Positions 24,733 through 33,933 are shown, counted from the stretch's first letter. The stretch: 64,000 nt of DNA from Stenotrophomonas daejeonensis (GCF_001431505.1 NZ_LDJP01000011.1:1-64000); one strand, 5' to 3'. The notes: generated from the letters alone by a model not told the origin. Translations and numbers: made by a program.

Positions 24733-26004
24733 TCACGGCAGCGAACTGCCCATGTCCAGGGTGACGCGGGTGCCGCGCTCCGGGCCGGAATGGATGTCCA
24801 GCTTCCAGCCCAGGTGCTCGCACAGGCGGCCGATCAGCTCCAGCCCGATCCCCGCGCCCATGTTGCGCTCGCCGCGGGCGACCTTGGCGTAGGCGGCGGC
24901 CACTTCCTCCGGGTTCATGCCGTGGCCCGGGTCCTCGATCGTCACCACCGCGCGCGGTGCGAGCATCATCCGGATCACGCCGCGGTCGCTGTTCTCCATC
25001 GCGTTACGCAGCAGGTTGCCCACCGCCGCCTGCACCACCCCCACCGGCGCCAGGATCGTGCAGGCCGCCAACGCCGCCGTTTCCACGGCCAGTTCCTTGC
25101 CGGCGGCCAGGTGCTCATGGTCGGCGGCGATTTCCGGCAACAATTGCTCCAGCGCCACCGGCTCGCTCAACGCGGCCAGCCGCGCCGGGTCCCGCGCCAG
25201 CATCAGCAACAACTGGATCAGCTGCTCCACCCCCAGCGCGGTGGCGCGCACGCGCTGCAACTGCTGCTGCGCGCGCGGTGGCAGCCCCGGTTGCTCCAGC
25301 GCCAGCTCGGCGGCGCCGCTGATCACCGCCATCGGCGTGCGCAGCTCGTGGCTGGCGGCGCCAATGAAGGCCTGCTCGCGCGCGACGAAACGCTCGTTGC
25401 GTTCCAGGTAGTCGTTGACCGAACCGGCGATCACCTCCAGTTCGACGCTGCCGCGGGCATCGACCTGCAACCGCTGCCCGCTGCGCTCCGGCTGCAGCCG
25501 GGCGATGGCCGCGGCCAGGCTCGACAACGGCCGCACCAGCCGATTGCTGCCCACCCACGCCATCAGCAGGGTGACGACCGCCATCGCGATGCCGGCCAGC
25601 ACCGCCCAGCGGGTGATGAAGTTTTCCAGTTCGGCGAAATCGCCGATGTCCAGCGCCAGCATCACCCGCCCGAAATCATCGGTATCGCGCACCATCACCG
25701 CGCTGTTGCGTCCCTCCAGCCATACGTCGTCGTGCAGCCCCGGGGCCAGTTCGGCGGGCAGGCCGCGTGCGTCGCGTGCGCTGAAGAAACGCAGGGTGTC
25801 CGAATCCTGCCAGCGGTAGTCCGGCCCGCTGCGCGCGTTGTGGAGGATGCTGTCCAGCTCGGAATTGAGCAGCGCGCGCCATACCGCATGCTCGGCGCGT
25901 TCGTGCACGTAGTTGGCGGCGCTGAACACCACCAGCGTCAGCAGCGCCAGGTACAGCGCCAGCCAGCCCAGCAGCTTGCGGCGCAGGGTCCGGCGCGCCC
26001 TCAC
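24733..26004 (-). CDS. Sensor histidine kinase of a lipid A/envelope two-component system
   Basis: A 423-residue inner-membrane kinase. Membrane helices near residues 12-32 and 135-158 flank a periplasmic sensor of about 100 residues. Then come a HAMP-like linker, HisKA with phospho-acceptor His in GAASHELRTPMAVISG, and the ATPase domain (N-box VGNLLRNAMENSD, G-boxes EDPGHGMNPEE and GAGIGLELI). The GTG start at 26004 overlaps the regulator's stop (GTGA), so translation is coupled. The genes divergent from its partner encode lipid A modifying enzymes, suggesting a PhoQ/PmrB-like role; this is inferred from position. Confidence 0.9.
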   Translation of the reverse strand: MRARRTLRRKLLGWLALYLALLTLVVFSAANYVHERAEHAVWRALLNSELDSILHNARSGPDYRWQDSDTLRFFSARDARGLPAELAPGLHDDVWLEGRNSAVMVRDTDDFGRVMLALDIGDFAELENFITRWAVLAGIAMAVVTLLMAWVGSNRLVRPLSSLAAAIARLQPERSGQRLQVDARGSVELEVIAGSVNDYLERNERFVAREQAFIGAASHELRTPMAVISGAAELALEQPGLPPRAQQQLQRVRATALGVEQLIQLLLMLARDPARLAALSEPVALEQLLPEIAADHEHLAAGKELAVETAALAACTILAPVGVVQAAVGNLLRNAMENSDRGVIRMMLAPRAVVTIEDPGHGMNPEEVAAAYAKVARGERNMGAGIGLELIGRLCEHLGWKLDIHSGPERGTRVTLDMGSSLP

Positions 26005-26693
26005 CGCGCTTCGCCCGCCGCCGGCGCGCACAGCCGGTAGCCCACGCGCGGCAGGGTGTGCAGCAGCTTCTGCTCGAACGGGCCATCGACGCTGCGGCGC
26101 AGTTCGTAGATGTGGGAACGCAGCATGTCGCCGTCCGGCGGCTCATCGCCCCACAGCGCGTATTCGAGCTGGCCGCGCGGCACCGCCGCCGGGCTGGCGC
26201 GCATCAGCACCTCCAGCAGCTTGCGGCAGGCCGGGTACAGGTGCAGCGGCTTGCCGGCGCGCTGCGCCTCCAGCGTGGCCAGGTCCAGCCGCAGGTCGTG
26301 CACTTCCAGCAGCTTGTGCGGGTTGCGGCCCCGGGTGCGCGCCAGCACCGCCTCCAGCCGCACTTCCAGCTCGGGCAGGGCGAACGGCTTGGTCAGGTAG
26401 TCGTCGGCGCCGGCGCGGAAGCCGGCGATCTTGTCGGGCAGCTCGTCGCGCGCGGTGAGCATGATTACCGGCACCTCGCTGCGGTGCTCCTCGCGCAGCC
26501 GCCGCAGCACCTCCGGGCCGTCCATGCGCGGCAGCATCCAGTCCAGCAGGACCGCGTCGTGGGCCTGGCTGGCGGCCAGGTGCAGCCCGGTCACGCCGTC
26601 GGGCGCGACGTCCAGCACATGGCCGCGCGCCTCGAAATAATCGAAGAGGTTGGCGACCAGGTTGCGATTGTCCTCGATGACCAGCAGCCGCAT
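26001..26693 (-). CDS. OmpR/PhoB-family response regulator
   Basis: A 230-residue winged-helix response regulator. The receiver has acidic pair IEDN, phospho-acceptor Asp51 in AVLLDWMLPRMDG, Thr in IMLTARDE and Lys in DDYLTKPFALPELEVRL. The DNA-binding domain ends HIYELRRSVDGPFEQKLLHT. Two ATGs are possible; 26693 is preferred over 26699 because GGAGG then lies 8 bp upstream. It overlaps the kinase gene by 4 bp. A perfect inverted repeat GTTTCCCG-N4-CGGGAAAC lies just upstream and may be its own binding site. Confidence 0.93.
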   Translation of the reverse strand: MRLLVIEDNRNLVANLFDYFEARGHVLDVAPDGVTGLHLAASQAHDAVLLDWMLPRMDGPEVLRRLREEHRSEVPVIMLTARDELPDKIAGFRAGADDYLTKPFALPELEVRLEAVLARTRGRNPHKLLEVHDLRLDLATLEAQRAGKPLHLYPACRKLLEVLMRASPAAVPRGQLEYALWGDEPPDGDMLRSHIYELRRSVDGPFEQKLLHTLPRVGYRLCAPAAGEAR

Positions 26694-26711
26694 GCGCATG
26701 CCCTCCGTCCG

Positions 26712-26731
26712 GTTTCCCGTGAGCGGGAAAC
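26712..26731. promoter_or_regulatory. Candidate operator GTTTCCCG-TGAG-CGGGAAAC
   Basis: A perfect 8-bp inverted repeat with a 4-bp spacer, 19 bp upstream of the response regulator start. Related half-sites (GTCGGAAACG near 26771, ACGTTTCCCA near 26801) occur in the same 160-bp divergent gap. It is suited to binding by a dimeric regulator controlling both directions. Confidence 0.55.
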
Positions 26732-26854
26732 ACGCTCCGGCCATCGTAGCGGCATGGCTGTCGCAGGAACGTCGGAAACGGCGACAATCCGCGCCACGAC
26801 ACGTTTCCCACGGCGGCGGCGTGATGATTTCCCTTTTCCCCAAGCGAGCCGCGC

Positions 26855-28582
26855 GTGCGCCCATCCAGCCCCCGCCTTTCGATCAAATCCCCGTGGTTCC
26901 CGTTGCTGCTGGCGCTGGTCGCCCTGAGCCTGCTGGCCGGGCTGGGCATGCGCCAGCCCTCGCCGCCGGACGAGCCGCGCTTCGTGCTGGCCGCGCGGCA
27001 GATGGTGGAAACCGGGCAATGGCTGCTGCCGCACCGGGGCAGCGAGCTGTACGCGGAAAAGCCGCCGACCTTCATGTGGATACAGGCCGCCACCTACAAG
27101 CTGGTCGGCGACTGGAACCTCGCCTTCCTGCTGCCGTCGCTGCTGTCGGCACTGCTGACCCTGTGGTTGACCTGGGACCTGGCGCGGCGGCTGTGGAACC
27201 GGCAGGTGGCGCGCTACGCGGTGCTGGGCCTGTTCGTCATCGTCCAGTTCGGGCTGATGGCCAAGCGCGCGCAGATCGACATGGTGCTGGTGGGCATGAC
27301 CACGCTGTCGCTGTGGGCGCTGCTGCGGCACCTGCTGCTGGGGCCGGACTGGAAACTGCTGGCGCTGGGTGCGTTCGCCGCCGGCCTCGGCACCGTGACC
27401 AAGGGCGTGGGCTTCCTGCCGCTGCTGGTGCTGCTGCCGTGGCTGGCATGGCGCTGGCGCCACCCCGCCGCGGCCGGGCCGGGGCGCAGCTGGAACTGGT
27501 GGCTGATCCTGCCGCTGTTCGTCGCCGGCGCCGCGGTATGGCTGGCGCCCCTGGGCATCGCGCTGCTGCGCAACCCGGACCCGCACCTGCAGGGCTATGC
27601 CCATGAACTGCTGTTCAAGCAGACCGGCACCCGCTACGCCAACGCATGGCACCACCACAAGCCGGCCTGGTATTACCTGCAGGTGATGGCCACGCTGTGG
27701 CTGCCGGGCAGCCTGCTGCTGCCGTGGCTGTTGCCGGCATGGTGGCGCCGCCTGCGCCGCGCCGACCCGCGCTACGTGCTGCTGCTGGGCTGGGCACTGT
27801 TGGTGCTGCTGTTCTTCAGCGCCAGCCCCGGCAAGCGCGAGGTCTACATCCTGCCGATGCTGCCGGCGCTGGCGGTGGCCGCAGCGCCGCTGCTGGCGGG
27901 CCTGCTGCGGCGCACCGGCGTGCGCCGGGTGCTGCTGCTGTACGTGCTGCTGCTGGCCGCGGCGACGCTGGCCATCGGCTACGGCGCGCTGCATGGCGAC
28001 GGCTGGGCGCAGCAGCACGCGGCCAGGCGGGCGATCGATGCATGGGTGCTGCCGCGGGTCGGTGCGTGGCTGCTGGGCTTCGGCATCGCCGCACTGGCGC
28101 TGGTGGCGTGGCTGCGCCTGCGCCGCGCCGGGCTGGCGGTGGTGCTGGCCAGCGTGCTGCTGTGGGCGATGTACGGCGTCGGGCTGATGCCGGCGCTGGA
28201 CCCCTACAGCTCGGCATCGGCGGTCATGGACAAGGTGCGCCAGCGCATCGGCGATGCCGAGCTGGGCATGGTCGCCTGGCGCGAGCAGAACCTGTTGCAG
28301 ACCCATCCGCAGGCGCTGGACTTCGGCTTCAAGCGTCCCGTCGCCGAACAGTGGGAACAGGCCGCACGCTGGGTCGCCGCCGCACCCTCGCACCGCTGGC
28401 TGTTCGTGCGCGACACGGCAATGACGCCCTGCGCCGACCGCGCGCAGGTGATCGACATCGGCAGCGCCAACCGCAACAACTGGCAACTGCTGCCCGGCAC
28501 CGCGCTGGACACCGCCTGCGTGGCGCGCAGCCACGGTGGCGTGGCCGACGTGGCGCCCGCCGATGCGGACGAAGAGGACTGA
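26855..28582 (+). CDS. ArnT-like polyprenyl-phosphate glycosyltransferase (GT-C/PMT_2)
   Basis: A 575-residue polytopic membrane glycosyltransferase using lipid-phosphate sugar donors on the periplasmic face. Seen: the N-terminal catalytic loop SPPDEPRFVLAARQMVETGQ with acidic residues after the first helix, then GSELYAEKPPTFMWIQA, resembling ArnT, which adds 4-amino-arabinose to lipid A. About eleven further hydrophobic spans precede a short soluble C-terminus. The start is GTG 26855. No arnBCAD genes are nearby, so the sugar donor is uncertain. Its neighbours (PAP2 and EptA-like enzymes plus a two-component system) suggest lipid A remodelling. Confidence 0.85.
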   Translation: MRPSSPRLSIKSPWFPLLLALVALSLLAGLGMRQPSPPDEPRFVLAARQMVETGQWLLPHRGSELYAEKPPTFMWIQAATYKLVGDWNLAFLLPSLLSALLTLWLTWDLARRLWNRQVARYAVLGLFVIVQFGLMAKRAQIDMVLVGMTTLSLWALLRHLLLGPDWKLLALGAFAAGLGTVTKGVGFLPLLVLLPWLAWRWRHPAAAGPGRSWNWWLILPLFVAGAAVWLAPLGIALLRNPDPHLQGYAHELLFKQTGTRYANAWHHHKPAWYYLQVMATLWLPGSLLLPWLLPAWWRRLRRADPRYVLLLGWALLVLLFFSASPGKREVYILPMLPALAVAAAPLLAGLLRRTGVRRVLLLYVLLLAAATLAIGYGALHGDGWAQQHAARRAIDAWVLPRVGAWLLGFGIAALALVAWLRLRRAGLAVVLASVLLWAMYGVGLMPALDPYSSASAVMDKVRQRIGDAELGMVAWREQNLLQTHPQALDFGFKRPVAEQWEQAARWVAAAPSHRWLFVRDTAMTPCADRAQVIDIGSANRNNWQLLPGTALDTACVARSHGGVADVAPADADEED

Positions 28583-28633
28583 ACGCGGGTCACTGCGCCA
28601 CGGCCACGGCGCCCTTGCGCGGGCGCCGCGGCT

Positions 28634-28651
28634 GAACCGTTAACACGGTTC
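28634..28651. promoter_or_regulatory. Inverted repeat GAACCG-TTAACA-CGGTTC
   Basis: A perfect 6-bp inverted repeat between the ArnT-like and PAP2 genes, next to another GC hairpin (GGCGCCC...GGGCGCC, about 28608-28626). It could be a terminator of the upstream gene or a regulator site for the PAP2 gene. There is no T-tract. Confidence 0.4.
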
Positions 28652-28724
28652 GGACATCCCTCCGACCCACCTCCGACAACGGCATCATGACGATGCGCCC
28701 ACCTCCCGTCGGCGTATCCGTTCC

Positions 28725-29486
28725 GTGTCCGTTTCGCCCCCTTCGTCACAAGTTCTGCCCATCACCGGCAGCACCGGCCATCGGCACGGCTTCCTCGCCC
28801 GCCACCTGCTGCTTCCCGCCTTCGCGTTGACCGCCGCCAGCCTGCTGCTGATGGCCGGCAACGGCGACCAGTGGCTGGCCGACCTGATCTTTCGCGCCGA
28901 GGGCGGCCAATGGGCGCTCCGGGATGCGTGGTGGACCAGCCATGCGCTCCATCGCGGCGGCAAGCACCTGAGCACCTTCGCCGCCGGGCTGGTGCTGCTG
29001 GCGCTGCTGCGCGCCTGTATCGACCGCCGCTGGAAGCCGCTGCGGCGACCCCTGCTGTACCTGCTGCTGGCGGTGGGCCTGTCCACCGGCATCGTCGCCC
29101 TGCTCAAGTCGTGGACGCAGATGGATTGCCCATGGGACCTGCAGCGCTATGGCGGCCTGCGTCCGTTCATCGGCCTGTTCCAATCGCGCCCGGCTGCGCT
29201 CGGCCACGCCGCCTGCTTCCCCGCCGGCCACGCCAGTGCCGGCTACGGCTGGGTGGCGCTGTACTTCTTCGCCCTGCGGCTGCGCCCGCAATGGCGCTGG
29301 CCGGCACTGGCGGCGGCACTGGCCGCCGGGCTGGTGTTCGGCATTTCCCAGCAGCTGCGCGGCGCGCACTTCCTCTCGCATGACCTGTGGTCGCTGATGA
29401 TCAGCTGGACGGTTGCGGCGCTGCTCTACCTGGCGATGTTCCCGCCGGCGCAGGCAGGTGCAACCTCTGCAGGGGGCCGGGCATGA
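28725..29486 (+). CDS. PAP2-family membrane phosphatase
   Basis: A 253-residue polytopic phosphatase of the PAP2/LpxE-like type, acting on lipid phosphates at the periplasmic membrane face. Seen: C1-region KSWTQMDCPWDL (Lys of the KxxxxxxRP motif, with the RP replaced by a Pro-Trp variant), C2 FPAGHASAG in place of PSGH, and C3 RGAHFLSHDLWS containing the catalytic His and Asp. It starts at GTG 28725. It overlaps the phosphoethanolamine transferase gene by 4 bp (ATGA), so the two are translated together. Likely substrates are lipid A or undecaprenyl pyrophosphate. Confidence 0.87.
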   Translation: MSVSPPSSQVLPITGSTGHRHGFLARHLLLPAFALTAASLLLMAGNGDQWLADLIFRAEGGQWALRDAWWTSHALHRGGKHLSTFAAGLVLLALLRACIDRRWKPLRRPLLYLLLAVGLSTGIVALLKSWTQMDCPWDLQRYGGLRPFIGLFQSRPAALGHAACFPAGHASAGYGWVALYFFALRLRPQWRWPALAAALAAGLVFGISQQLRGAHFLSHDLWSLMISWTVAALLYLAMFPPAQAGATSAGGRA

Positions 29487-31138
29487 ACGCCACCGCCCCG
29501 TACCTGCCGGCACCGGCCGCGCTGTTCGCGCGCCTGCGCCAGTGGCGCCCCCGGATCACCACCGAGGCATTGATCCTGCTCGCCAGTACCTTCTTCGCGC
29601 TGGCCTGCAACGGGCTGTTCTGGCGCAACGCGATGGCGACCAACCCCGGCAGCGTGCTGTTCGCATTGTCGCTGTTCGTACTGCTGGCGGGCGTGCACGC
29701 CCTGCTGCTGGGCCTGCTGCTGTGGCACTGGAACGCGAAGGTGGTGCTGGCGGTGCTGTTCATCGCCACCGCCTTCGCCACCCATTACATGGACAGCTTC
29801 AACGTCTATCTCGATGCCGACATGCTGCGCAACGTGCTGGCCACCGACCACAAGGAGTCGCGCGAGCTGATGACGCCGGCGCTGCTCCTGCCGCTGCTCG
29901 GCCATGCGCTGCTCCCATGCATGCTGCTGTGGCGGTTGCGGCTGCGCCGGCATGCGTGGGGCCGCGCGCTGGCGCGGCGGGCGTTGTTCCTGCTCGGCGT
30001 GGCCGTGGTCACCGCCGCCGGCACGCTGGCCTCGTTCCAGGACGTGTCGGCATTGATGCGCAACCACCGCGAAGTGCGCTACCTCGCCACGCCGATCAAT
30101 TACCTGGTCGCGCTGAAGCAGAACCTGTCCGCCTCCAACCCGATCGGGAACCCGCCAAAACTGCCGCTCGGCACCGACGCCACGGCCACGCCGCGCGCGG
30201 CCGGCGGCAAGCCGCGCCTGCTGGTGCTGGTGGTCGGCGAAACCGTGCGCGCACGCAACTGGGGCCTGAACGGCTACGCGCGCCAGACCACGCCCGAGCT
30301 GGCGCAGGCCGGCGTCATCAATTTCCCCGACATGCACGCCTGCGGCACCAGCACCGAGGTGTCGCTGCCGTGCATGTTCTCGCCGTTCGGCCGCCACGAC
30401 TACGACGCGAAGAAGATCCGCGCGCACCAGTCGCTGCTGCACGTGCTCGAACACGCCGGCATCGCCACGCTGTGGCGCGACAACCAGTCCGGCTGCAAGG
30501 GCGTGTGCGACGGGCTGGAAATCCAGCGGCTGGACGACGCCACCACGCCTGGCCTGTGCGCCGACGGCCGCTGCATGGACGAAATCCTGCTCGACGACCT
30601 GCCCGCGCAGGCCCGCGCCAAGCCCGGCGACCGCGTCATCGTCCTGCACCAGCTGGGCAACCACGGCCCCAGCTATTTCCAGCGCTACCCGGTGCAATTC
30701 CGCCAGTACATGCCGACCTGCGACACCCCGGACCTGGGCAAGTGCAGCCGCGCGCAGATCGTCAACAGCTACGACAACGCCGTGCGCTACACCGACCACT
30801 TCCTCGCCCGCACCATCGCCACCCTGCGCGGCATGGACGACTACGACACGGCGATGGTCTACCTCTCCGACCACGGCGAATCGCTGGGCGAGAAGGGCCT
30901 GTACCTGCACGGCATGCCGTATGCGATCGCGCCGGAAGAACAGGCCCGGGTACCGATGGTGATGTGGTTCTCGCCGCAGTTCGCCGCAGCCCGTGGGTTG
31001 GACCTGGCCTGCCTGCGCCAACGCGCTACGCAGCGCACCGACCACGACAACCTGTTCCCCTCGGTGCTGGGGCTGATGCAGGTCCGCACCTCCGTGCATG
31101 CGCGCGAGCGCGACCTGTTCGCCGGCTGCGCAGGGTAA
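29483..31138 (+). CDS. eptA: Phosphoethanolamine--lipid A transferase, EptA/MCR-like
   Basis: A 551-residue inner-membrane enzyme that transfers phosphoethanolamine from phosphatidylethanolamine to lipid A phosphates, reducing surface negative charge. Five N-terminal membrane helices (about residues 27-175) precede the periplasmic alkaline-phosphatase-fold domain. Zinc-site and catalytic elements are visible: VVGETVRARNWGLNG (Glu ligand), ACGTSTEVSLPCMFS (nucleophilic Thr near residue 289), HQLGNHGPSYFQRYP and YLSDHGESLGEKG. Cys residues suggest several disulfides. It overlaps the PAP2 gene by 4 bp. Membership of the family that includes EptA and MCR is clear; any effect on polymyxin susceptibility is inferred. 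Confidence 0.93.
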   Translation: MNATAPYLPAPAALFARLRQWRPRITTEALILLASTFFALACNGLFWRNAMATNPGSVLFALSLFVLLAGVHALLLGLLLWHWNAKVVLAVLFIATAFATHYMDSFNVYLDADMLRNVLATDHKESRELMTPALLLPLLGHALLPCMLLWRLRLRRHAWGRALARRALFLLGVAVVTAAGTLASFQDVSALMRNHREVRYLATPINYLVALKQNLSASNPIGNPPKLPLGTDATATPRAAGGKPRLLVLVVGETVRARNWGLNGYARQTTPELAQAGVINFPDMHACGTSTEVSLPCMFSPFGRHDYDAKKIRAHQSLLHVLEHAGIATLWRDNQSGCKGVCDGLEIQRLDDATTPGLCADGRCMDEILLDDLPAQARAKPGDRVIVLHQLGNHGPSYFQRYPVQFRQYMPTCDTPDLGKCSRAQIVNSYDNAVRYTDHFLARTIATLRGMDDYDTAMVYLSDHGESLGEKGLYLHGMPYAIAPEEQARVPMVMWFSPQFAAARGLDLACLRQRATQRTDHDNLFPSVLGLMQVRTSVHARERDLFAGCAG

Positions 31139-31150
31139 ATCCCCTCTTTC

Positions 31151-31220
31151 TGCAGGAGCGACGCCAGTCGCGACGGGGCACTCCCGGCAAAGCCCCATCG
31201 CGACTGGCGTCGCTCCTGCA
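31151..31220. repeat. Palindromic dimer with GCAGGAGCGACGCCAGTCGC arms
   Basis: Runs from TGCAGGAGCGACGCCAGTCG to the inverse CGACTGGCGTCGCTCCTGCA. The middle ACTCCCGGCAAAGCCCCATC resembles the connector of the GTAG repeats. It is bordered by GCAGGAG rather than GTAG. A similar element lies at 59442-59511. Confidence 0.85.
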
Positions 31221-31280
31221 CTTGCGGGGGCCGCGGCGGCCCTCTAGCCTTCCGCCGGTCCATCACCACCGGGGAATCGC

Positions 31281-33281
31281 GTGAAACATCGTCACCTGCT
31301 GCTGGCCCTTGCCGTGAGCGCAGGCGTGCTGTCGCTGGCCGCCTGCCAAAAGGAAACCGCGTCCGAAACCACCGCCACCGGTGCCGCCGCACCCGCCCCG
31401 GCGGAAACCGCCGACCAGTTCATCGCCCGCGTCAACGCCGAATACAAGGCCATGTACCCGGAGATGACTTCGGCGCAGTGGCTGTCCTCCACCTACATCA
31501 ACGACGACTCCGCGCGCGTGGCGGCCAAGGCCAACGAACGCTGGCTGACCACGCTCAACGGCTGGATCGAGCAGGCCGGCCAGTACGATGGCCAGCCGAT
31601 GAGCGAGGACAGCAAGCGCGCCCTGCAGCTGCTCAAGCTGATGACCGCGATGCCGGCCCCGCGCGACCCCGCCAAGCTGGCCGAGCTGGCCACCATCGCC
31701 ACCAAGCTGGAAGGCGACTATGGCGCCGGTACCTACTGCACCGGCGAAGGCGACAAGCAGAACTGCCGCCAACTCGGCGACCTGGAGCAGGTGCTGGCGC
31801 GCTCGCGCGACTACGACAAACAGCTCGATGCCTGGCAGGGCTGGCACTCCACCGCCGTCGCCTCGCGCAAGCCATACCAGCGCTTCGCCGAGCTGGTCAA
31901 CGAAGGCGCGCGCGAACTGGGCTACGACGACGCCGGGCAGATGTGGCGCAGCGGCTACGACATGCCCGCCGAACAGGTTGGCCCGGAGACCGATCGCCTG
32001 TGGGAGCAGGTCAAGCCGCTGTACGAGCAACTGCACTGCTACACCCGCGCGAAACTGGACAAGGCCTACGGCAAGGACAAGGCCGAAGTGGGCGGCGGCA
32101 TGATCGCCGCGCACCTGACCGGCAACATGTGGCAGCAGGACTGGAGCAACCTGTGGGACATGCTCGAGCCCTACCCCGGCGCCGGCAGCCTGGACATCAC
32201 CGCCGCGCTGGAAAAGCAGTACCAGGACAACCTGAGCGCGGCGCTGCGCAAGCTCGACGGCAACGCCGACGTCGCCGCCCGCTTCAAGGCCCAGCGCGAG
32301 GCCGAGCTGGCCACCGCCCGGCAGATGACCGAGCGCGCGCAGGATTTCTACGTGTCCCTCGGGATGCCCAAGCTGCCGCAGGGCTACTGGCAGAACACCC
32401 AGTTCATCAAGCCGCTGGACCGCAACGTGGTCTGCCACGCCAGCGCCTGGGACATGAACATGGGCGGCGACGGCAAGGACGCCGGCGCGGACGTGCGCAC
32501 CAAGATGTGCATCACTCCTACCGAAGAAAACTTCACCACCATCTACCACGAGCTGGGCCACATCTATTACGACCTGGCTTACAACCCGCTGCCGCCGCTG
32601 TTCCAAGGCGGCGCCAACGACGGCTTCCACGAGGCCATCGGCGACACCATCGTGCTGGCGATGACGCCGAAGTACCTCAACTCCATCGGCCTGGTCGGGC
32701 AGCCGCAGGAAAGCCGCGAGGCCACCATCAACGCGCAGATGCGCATGGCGCTGAGCGGCGTGTCGTTCCTGCCGTTCGGCCTGATGATCGACCGCTGGCG
32801 CTGGGGCGTGTTCGACGGTTCGATCAAGCCCGAGCAGTACAACCAGAAGTGGTGGGAACTGAAGGCGCAGTACCAGGGCGTGGCCCCGGCCAGCGCGCGC
32901 GGCGAGGACTACTTCGACGCCGGCGCCAAGTACCACGTACCGGGCAACACCCCGTACCTGCGCTACTTCCTGGCCCGCATCCTGCAGTACCAGTTCTACA
33001 AGGGCCTGTGCGACGCTTCCGGTTACACCGGCCCGCTCAACGAATGCACCTTCTACGGCAACAAGGAAGCCGGGCAGAAGTACTGGGCCATGCTCAGCAA
33101 GGGCGCCAGCCAGCCGTGGCAGGCCACGCTGAAGGAGCTGACCGGCACCGGGAAGCTCGACGCCGCGCCGATGCTGGAATACTTCGCCCCGCTGCAGGAA
33201 TGGCTGAAGCAGCAGAACGAAGGGCAGATGTGCGGCTGGCAGGCCGACGCCGCGGCGCCCGCCGGGCCGGCGGCACCGTAA
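31281..33281 (+). CDS. M2-family peptidyl-dipeptidase lipoprotein (ACE-like)
   Basis: A 666-residue envelope metallopeptidase of family M2, homologous to angiotensin-converting enzyme, which removes C-terminal dipeptides. The signal peptide MKHRHLLLALAVSAGVLSLAAC has a lipobox Cys at about residue 22, so it is probably a lipoprotein. Zinc site: HELGHIYYDLAY near residue 423 and a third ligand Glu in FHEAIGDTIVLAM about 27 residues later. The helical fold and length fit the family. Start is GTG 31281. It is transcribed alone and followed by a terminator. Xanthomonads commonly carry such genes; natural substrates are unknown. Confidence 0.94.
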   Translation: MKHRHLLLALAVSAGVLSLAACQKETASETTATGAAAPAPAETADQFIARVNAEYKAMYPEMTSAQWLSSTYINDDSARVAAKANERWLTTLNGWIEQAGQYDGQPMSEDSKRALQLLKLMTAMPAPRDPAKLAELATIATKLEGDYGAGTYCTGEGDKQNCRQLGDLEQVLARSRDYDKQLDAWQGWHSTAVASRKPYQRFAELVNEGARELGYDDAGQMWRSGYDMPAEQVGPETDRLWEQVKPLYEQLHCYTRAKLDKAYGKDKAEVGGGMIAAHLTGNMWQQDWSNLWDMLEPYPGAGSLDITAALEKQYQDNLSAALRKLDGNADVAARFKAQREAELATARQMTERAQDFYVSLGMPKLPQGYWQNTQFIKPLDRNVVCHASAWDMNMGGDGKDAGADVRTKMCITPTEENFTTIYHELGHIYYDLAYNPLPPLFQGGANDGFHEAIGDTIVLAMTPKYLNSIGLVGQPQESREATINAQMRMALSGVSFLPFGLMIDRWRWGVFDGSIKPEQYNQKWWELKAQYQGVAPASARGEDYFDAGAKYHVPGNTPYLRYFLARILQYQFYKGLCDASGYTGPLNECTFYGNKEAGQKYWAMLSKGASQPWQATLKELTGTGKLDAAPMLEYFAPLQEWLKQQNEGQMCGWQADAAAPAGPAAP

Positions 33282-33298
33282 CCGCCACACACGCAGGA

Positions 33299-33330
33299 CG
33301 AAGGGCACCGCAAGGTGCCCTTCGTTGTGG
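33299..33330 (+). terminator. Rho-independent terminator of the M2 peptidase gene
   Basis: CGAAGGGCACC-GCAA-GGTGCCCTTCG followed by TTGTGG: an 11-bp perfect stem with a four-base loop, 17 bp beyond the stop codon. Confidence 0.8.
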
Positions 33331-33371
33331 CGCCCCTGCATCTTGAACACATGGCCTGACGGACGACGCCC

Positions 33372-33770
33372 ATGCCCGACATCTCCACGAAAACAGTTCC
33401 CGAATTGCCACCTATCGCCGCAGCGCGAGCATCCTCACCTGGCATCGCCTGGCTGATTGTCGGGCTGGCGTGCAGCATCGTCGCCGCCAGCGCCATCACC
33501 CTGATCGGCTTGCTGATATTCCCGCAGTTTGCCGAGGTGTTCGCCGGCTTCGGCATCGACCTGCCGCTGTTCACCCGGTTGGTCACCCGCTATTACCCAG
33601 CCATCTGGCTCGCGCCCCTGCTGGTCATGCTGCTCTATCTGTTCTGGCCCCAGCGCAGGCACCGCGCACGGGCTGCAGGCATCGTCGGCCTGCTCGCGTT
33701 TGTCGCCGGAATACCGCTGGCCTTTCTCAGCGTGTACCTGCCGATCTTCAACCTCGCAGCAACGGTGTGA
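33372..33770 (+). CDS. Small three-helix membrane protein
   Basis: A 132-residue membrane protein not assigned to a family. Three hydrophobic segments are seen: IAWLIVGLACSIVAASAITLIGLLIF, AIWLAPLLVMLLYLF and IVGLLAFVAGIPLAFLSVYL. A region between the first two (FAGFGIDLPLFTRLVTRYYP) resembles the membrane-proximal loop of type II secretion F-like proteins, but the rest does not. It lies alone between the M2 peptidase terminator and a composite repeat. Confidence 0.65.
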   Translation: MPDISTKTVPELPPIAAARASSPGIAWLIVGLACSIVAASAITLIGLLIFPQFAEVFAGFGIDLPLFTRLVTRYYPAIWLAPLLVMLLYLFWPQRRHRARAAGIVGLLAFVAGIPLAFLSVYLPIFNLAATV

Positions 33771-33782
33771 CTCAGGGTATGG

Positions 33783-33933
33783 GTAGTGCCGGCAGCTGGC
33801 CGGCAATTGCACCATGTTACGTAGGTGCCGGGCTTGCCCGGCACGGGGCCTGATCGGGAAAGCTTCATGCGGGGCAAGCCCCGCATCTACGGGATGGCGA
33901 TGTGCGGGGTTGCCGGCCAGCGGCCGGCGCTAC
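33783..33933. repeat. Nested composite GTAG repeat, about 151 bp
   Basis: Outer arms GTAGTGCCGGCAGCTGGCC and GGCCAGCGGCCGGCGCTAC surround an inner element from GTAGGTGCCGGGCTTGCCCG to GGGGCAAGCCCCGCATCTAC, with connector CTGATCGGGAAAGCTTCATG. Its architecture and length match the repeat at 4863-5015. Confidence 0.88.

Noticed and set aside
26591-28534. 647-codon minus-strand frame opposite the ArnT-like gene
   Set aside because: It is antisense to a membrane enzyme with clear motifs; the frame is Gln/Arg/His-rich and repetitive, a GC third-position artefact.
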